Assembly (NCBI GenBank): GCA_913054485.1
Contig: CAJXHQ010000122.1
Coordinates: 1 to 8,004, forward strand
Length of the DNA stretch: 8,004 nt
Source: an uncultured Paracoccaceae bacterium
Lineage (GTDB): Bacteria > Pseudomonadota > Alphaproteobacteria > Rhodobacterales > Rhodobacteraceae
Direction of reading: 5' to 3'
The position numbers and the translations under genes were made by a program. The notes beneath the pieces are model-generated. The model was not told the DNA's origin. It ran no database searches and saw only the letters and a program-made list of their open reading frames with translations. This document shows positions 6,059 to 8,004 of the stretch, piece by piece (positions within the stretch are counted from its first letter, which is position 1; each line of letters opens with the position of its first letter).

Positions 6059-6738
6059 GCCGCTGCCCTGGGCGCAAAGGCTGACACGTCGATGAAACGG
6101 TCGCAGACCTGTTCGCGGGCGGCCTCGTCGTGGAAGATGCCGATGATCGCCGCGCCGCGCGCCTTGGCGCCTTCGATCAGCCCCAGCACGGTGGCGCGGT
6201 TCTTGGCATCCAGGCTCGCCGTGGGTTCGTCCAGCAGCAGCGCCGGATAGTCATAGGCAAAGCCGCGGGCGATATTCACGCGCTGCTGCTCACCGCCCGA
6301 GAAGGTGGTCGGGCTGAGCTGCCAGAGATGGTCGGGGATATTGAGCCGCGCCAGCAGCGACGCTGCCTTGTCCCGTGCTGCCTCTGCCGGGGAACCCACG
6401 GCGAGAAGCGGCTCGGCCACCACGTCGATCGTGGGCACCCGCGGCACCACCCGCAGGAACTGGCTGACGTAGCCCAGCGTGTCGCGGCGCAGGCTGATGA
6501 TCTCACGCGGCTCGGCCGTGGCCACATCGGTGCTGCCCACCATGATGGAGCCGGTGGCGGCCAGATAGTTGCCGTAGATCAACCGCATCAGGGTGGATTT
6601 GCCTGCCCCCGACGCGCCGGTGAGACCAACGCATTCGCCGGGTTTCACCGACAGGGTCGCGCCTTCCATCACCGGGATCAGCGCACTGCCCTGGTTGTGC
6701 AGGGTGAAGGTCTTGGAGACATTGTTCAGGTCAATCAT
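6055..6738 (-). CDS. phnL: PhnL, ABC-type ATPase of the C-P lyase system
   Basis: This is a 227-residue ABC ATPase with every expected motif: Walker [10 protein letters not shown] (41-49), Q-loop Gln93 in [11 protein letters not shown], signature FSGGEQQR (146-153), Walker B ALLLDEP (166-172) and H-loop His203 in GIFHD. The conserved N-terminal part [11 protein letters not shown] and the [16 protein letters not shown] segment are typical of PhnL and not of transporters, and no membrane permease gene is nearby. In E. coli, PhnL is needed with PhnGHIM to attach phosphonate to the ribose of ATP and can join the C-P lyase core together with PhnK. The start at 6738 has GAGGG at 6746-6750, which overlaps the phnK stop; the gap to phnK is ten bases. 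Confidence 0.94.
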   Translation of the reverse strand: MIDLNNVSKTFTLHNQGSALIPVMEGATLSVKPGECVGLTGASGAGKSTLMRLIYGNYLAATGSIMVGSTDVATAEPREIISLRRDTLGYVSQFLRVVPRVPTIDVVAEPLLAVGSPAEAARDKAASLLARLNIPDHLWQLSPTTFSGGEQQRVNIARGFAYDYPALLLDEPTASLDAKNRATVLGLIEGAKARGAAIIGIFHDEAAREQVCDRFIDVSAFAPRAAA

Positions 6739-6745
6739 TTCTCTG

Positions 6746-6750
6746 CCCTC
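6746..6750 (-). promoter_or_regulatory. Ribosome-binding site of phnL, overlapping the phnK stop
   Basis: GAGGG on the - strand, seven bases before the phnL ATG. The same GAGGGCA stretch precedes phnK, suggesting matched translation of the two ATPases. Confidence 0.5.
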
Positions 6751-7519
6751 ACGCTTGCAGAACGCTGGAGACCAGCAGCTGGGTATAGGCGTGCTGGGGG
6801 TCGTCCAGCACCTGATCGGTGAGGCCGGTTTCCACCACGTGGCCGTCCTTCATCACCATCAGCCGGTCCGCCAGCAGCCGCACCACAGCCAGATCGTGGG
6901 TGACGATGATAGCACTGAGCCCCATCTCGCGCACGAGGCCGCGCAACAGGTCCAGAAGCCGCGCCTGGACCGAGACATCCAATCCCCCGGTGGGTTCATC
7001 CATAAAGACCAGCCGCGGACCGGTGACCAGGTTGCGGGCAATCTGCAGGCGCTGCTGCATGCCACCGGAGAAGGCGGTCGGGCGGTCGTCAATCCGTGCC
7101 TCCGAAATCTCCACCCGGCCCAGCCAGTCGGCCGCCTGATCGCGGATACCGCCGTAGTGGCGGGCCCCCACGGCCATCAGACGCTCGCCGATATTACCGC
7201 CTGCCGAGACCGACATGCGCAGCCCGTCGCGGGCGTGCTGATGCACAAAGGCCCAGTCGGTTCGGCCCAGCATGCGGCGCTCGGGCTCGGACATGGTGAC
7301 AGTGTCCACCGGACCCTCCGCACGGGTGTCGAACACCACCTGGCCGCTGTCCGGCTCCAGATGCCCGGCGAGGCAGTTCAAAAGCGTCGATTTCCCCGAT
7401 CCGCTTTCGCCCACGATCCCCATCACCTCGCCGGGGTAGAGATCAAAACTGACATCCGCACAGCCGATGCGGCGGCCATACATTTTGGCCACGTCTTTCA
7501 CTTGCAGCAAAGGCGTCAT
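6749..7519 (-). CDS. phnK: PhnK, ABC-type ATPase of the C-P lyase complex
   Basis: The protein has 256 residues, close to the E. coli length. Motifs: Walker [10 protein letters not shown] (37-45), a Q-loop-like [12 protein letters not shown] (Gln94) characteristic of PhnK, signature [15 protein letters not shown] (150-164), Walker [13 protein letters not shown] (170-181), and H-loop His208 in VTHD. PhnK is known to dock on PhnJ in the PhnGHIJ core and, by ATP use, to open it for substrate exchange. I place the start at the ATG of [10 protein letters not shown] (7519), which overlaps the phnJ stop (7516-7519) and has GAGGG at 7526-7530. The frame is open to 7561, but that extension comes from the palindromic stretch at the end of phnJ and has no family resemblance. 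Confidence 0.95.
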   Translation of the reverse strand: MTPLLQVKDVAKMYGRRIGCADVSFDLYPGEVMGIVGESGSGKSTLLNCLAGHLEPDSGQVVFDTRAEGPVDTVTMSEPERRMLGRTDWAFVHQHARDGLRMSVSAGGNIGERLMAVGARHYGGIRDQAADWLGRVEISEARIDDRPTAFSGGMQQRLQIARNLVTGPRLVFMDEPTGGLDVSVQARLLDLLRGLVREMGLSAIIVTHDLAVVRLLADRLMVMKDGHVVETGLTDQVLDDPQHAYTQLLVSSVLQA

Positions 7520-8004
7520 TGCTTGCCCTCCAGCCAAAACTTTTGTGAAAAGTTTTGGCAAAAATTTTCCAAAATTTTTGCGCGTTGCATCATTACGCAG
7601 CCTCTGTTTCCCAGACGGCCCACGTGGCCCGCCTCACGCCGCGCGCGGCAGTAATCGGTGTCCGAGCAGACAAACATCCGGTTGCCCGCATCATCCAGGA
7701 TCACCTCGTCCAGATAGCTGTCCTCTGCCGCGCAGAGGTCGCAAGGAGCCTCGGCCTTGGTGGCCTCGAACGGGTAATCTTCGAAGTCGAGCGAGACGAT
7801 GGGTGTGTAGGGCGGCACGGCGTAGATGCGCTGCTCGCGCCCCGCACCAAACAGCTGGATCGCTGCCATCTCCATCTTCGGGTTGTCGAACTTCGGGATC
7901 GGCGACGGGTCCATCACGTAACGCTCCGCCACTTTCACCGGGTAGGCATAAGAGGTGGCAATTGCGCCGTGCTGGCTGATGTCTTCATAAAGCTTCACAT
8001 GCAT
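7516..8004 (-). CDS. phnJ: PhnJ, C-P lyase radical SAM enzyme, C-terminal part (5' end outside window)
   Basis: PhnJ uses S-adenosylmethionine and a 4Fe-4S cluster to release methane (or another alkane) and the cyclic phosphate from ribosyl phosphonate. The 162 residues seen start inside the protein; the methionine at the window edge is not the real start. Diagnostic stretches are HVKLYEDI, YAYPVKV, DPSPIPKF, GAGREQRIYAVPPYT and SYLDEVILDD. All four conserved cysteines are present in the E. coli spacing: C88xxC91, C113 and C119 (in VCSDTDYC) of the visible part. After the last of these the protein continues for 43 residues, against about nine in E. coli; much of this tail is encoded by a double palindrome. 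The stop overlaps the phnK start by four bases. Confidence 0.95.
   Translation of the reverse strand: MHVKLYEDISQHGAIATSYAYPVKVAERYVMDPSPIPKFDNPKMEMAAIQLFGAGREQRIYAVPPYTPIVSLDFEDYPFEATKAEAPCDLCAAEDSYLDEVILDDAGNRMFVCSDTDYCRARREAGHVGRLGNRGCVMMQRAKILENFCQNFSQKFWLEGKQ
7526..7530 (-). promoter_or_regulatory. Ribosome-binding site of phnK
   Basis: GAGGG on the - strand, six bases before the phnK ATG at 7519. It lies only two bases after the end of the downstream hairpin arm (7533), so folding of that hairpin could affect access to it. Confidence 0.5.
7533..7581. repeat. AT-rich double palindrome within the 3' end of phnJ
   Basis: Two adjoining perfect inverted repeats share two bases. On the + strand the first has arms GCCAAAACTTTT (7533-7544) and AAAAGTTTTGGC (7548-7559) around GTG; the second has arms GCAAAAATTTT (7558-7568) and AAAATTTTTGC (7571-7581) around CC. 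The stretch is AT-rich in otherwise GC-rich coding DNA and encodes PhnJ tail residues AKILENFCQNFSQKFWL. It looks like a mobile palindromic or REP-like element that has entered the gene end, or a hairpin pair acting in the phnJ-phnK mRNA. Whether it is repeated elsewhere in the genome cannot be seen here. Confidence 0.75.

Noticed and set aside
7520..7561. Longer PhnK start at 7561
   Set aside because: The extra 14 residues are encoded by the palindrome and do not resemble PhnK; the ATG at 7519 couples with the phnJ stop and has GAGGG before it.
7533..7581. Intrinsic terminator at the end of phnJ
   Set aside because: The hairpins are AT-rich with no GC stem followed by a T-run, and they lie inside coding sequence before a coupled phnK start, so a full stop of transcription here would cut off phnKLN.
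6593..7654. 353-codon + strand reading frame opposite phnK and phnL
   Set aside because: It crosses two well-supported ABC ATPase genes on the other strand and reads as a histidine- and glutamine-rich antisense product.

Overview
The window is GC-rich, densely packed bacterial DNA. Its gene content and protein style suggest an alphaproteobacterium of the Rhodobacteraceae (marine roseobacter type). This placement is inferred from the phosphonate gene set, the DUF1045-type gene inside it, the codon bias and the gene overlaps; no rRNA or marker gene is present to confirm it. The window holds two converging blocks with almost no intergenic space.

Block 1 (1-3601, + strand) is a tightly coupled five-gene unit: a GT4-type glycosyltransferase (5' end cut by the window), a histidine phosphatase, a GT28/MurG-like glycosyltransferase, a NodB-like polysaccharide deacetylase and a small SAM methyltransferase. 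Three junctions are 4-base ATGA/GTGA overlaps and the fourth is a 14-base overlap, so the genes are almost certainly one transcript and probably one pathway. The enzyme classes (two sugar transfers, a phosphate removal, an N- or O-deacetylation, a methylation) point to a modified glycoside or surface glycan. The product cannot be named from sequence.

Block 2 (3630-8004, mostly - strand) is the distal half of a carbon-phosphorus lyase (phn) operon, read right to left: phnJ (C-terminal part only), phnK, phnL, phnN, then phnM. PhnJ breaks the C-P bond, PhnK and PhnL are the ABC-type ATPases of the complex, PhnM trims the triphosphate, and PhnN makes PRPP from ribose 1,5-bisphosphate. Between phnN and phnM lies a DUF1045 gene on the opposite (+) strand. 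It carries two HxT motifs typical of 2H phosphoesterases and is a candidate for the cyclic-phosphate step done by PhnP in E. coli. It starts back to back with phnM and its 3' end overlaps the 3' end of phnN by 19 bases.

Regulatory and structural points of interest are: (i) a near-perfect Pho box (CTGTCAT, 4 bases, CTTTCAC) pointing at the DUF1045 gene and including the phnM start codon; (ii) a 49-base AT-rich double palindrome inside the last codons of phnJ, just before the phnK ribosome-binding site, which gives PhnJ an unusual C-terminal tail; (iii) a GC hairpin between the two converging blocks. No tRNA, rRNA, CRISPR array, insertion sequence or stretch of more than 300 bases without a gene was seen.
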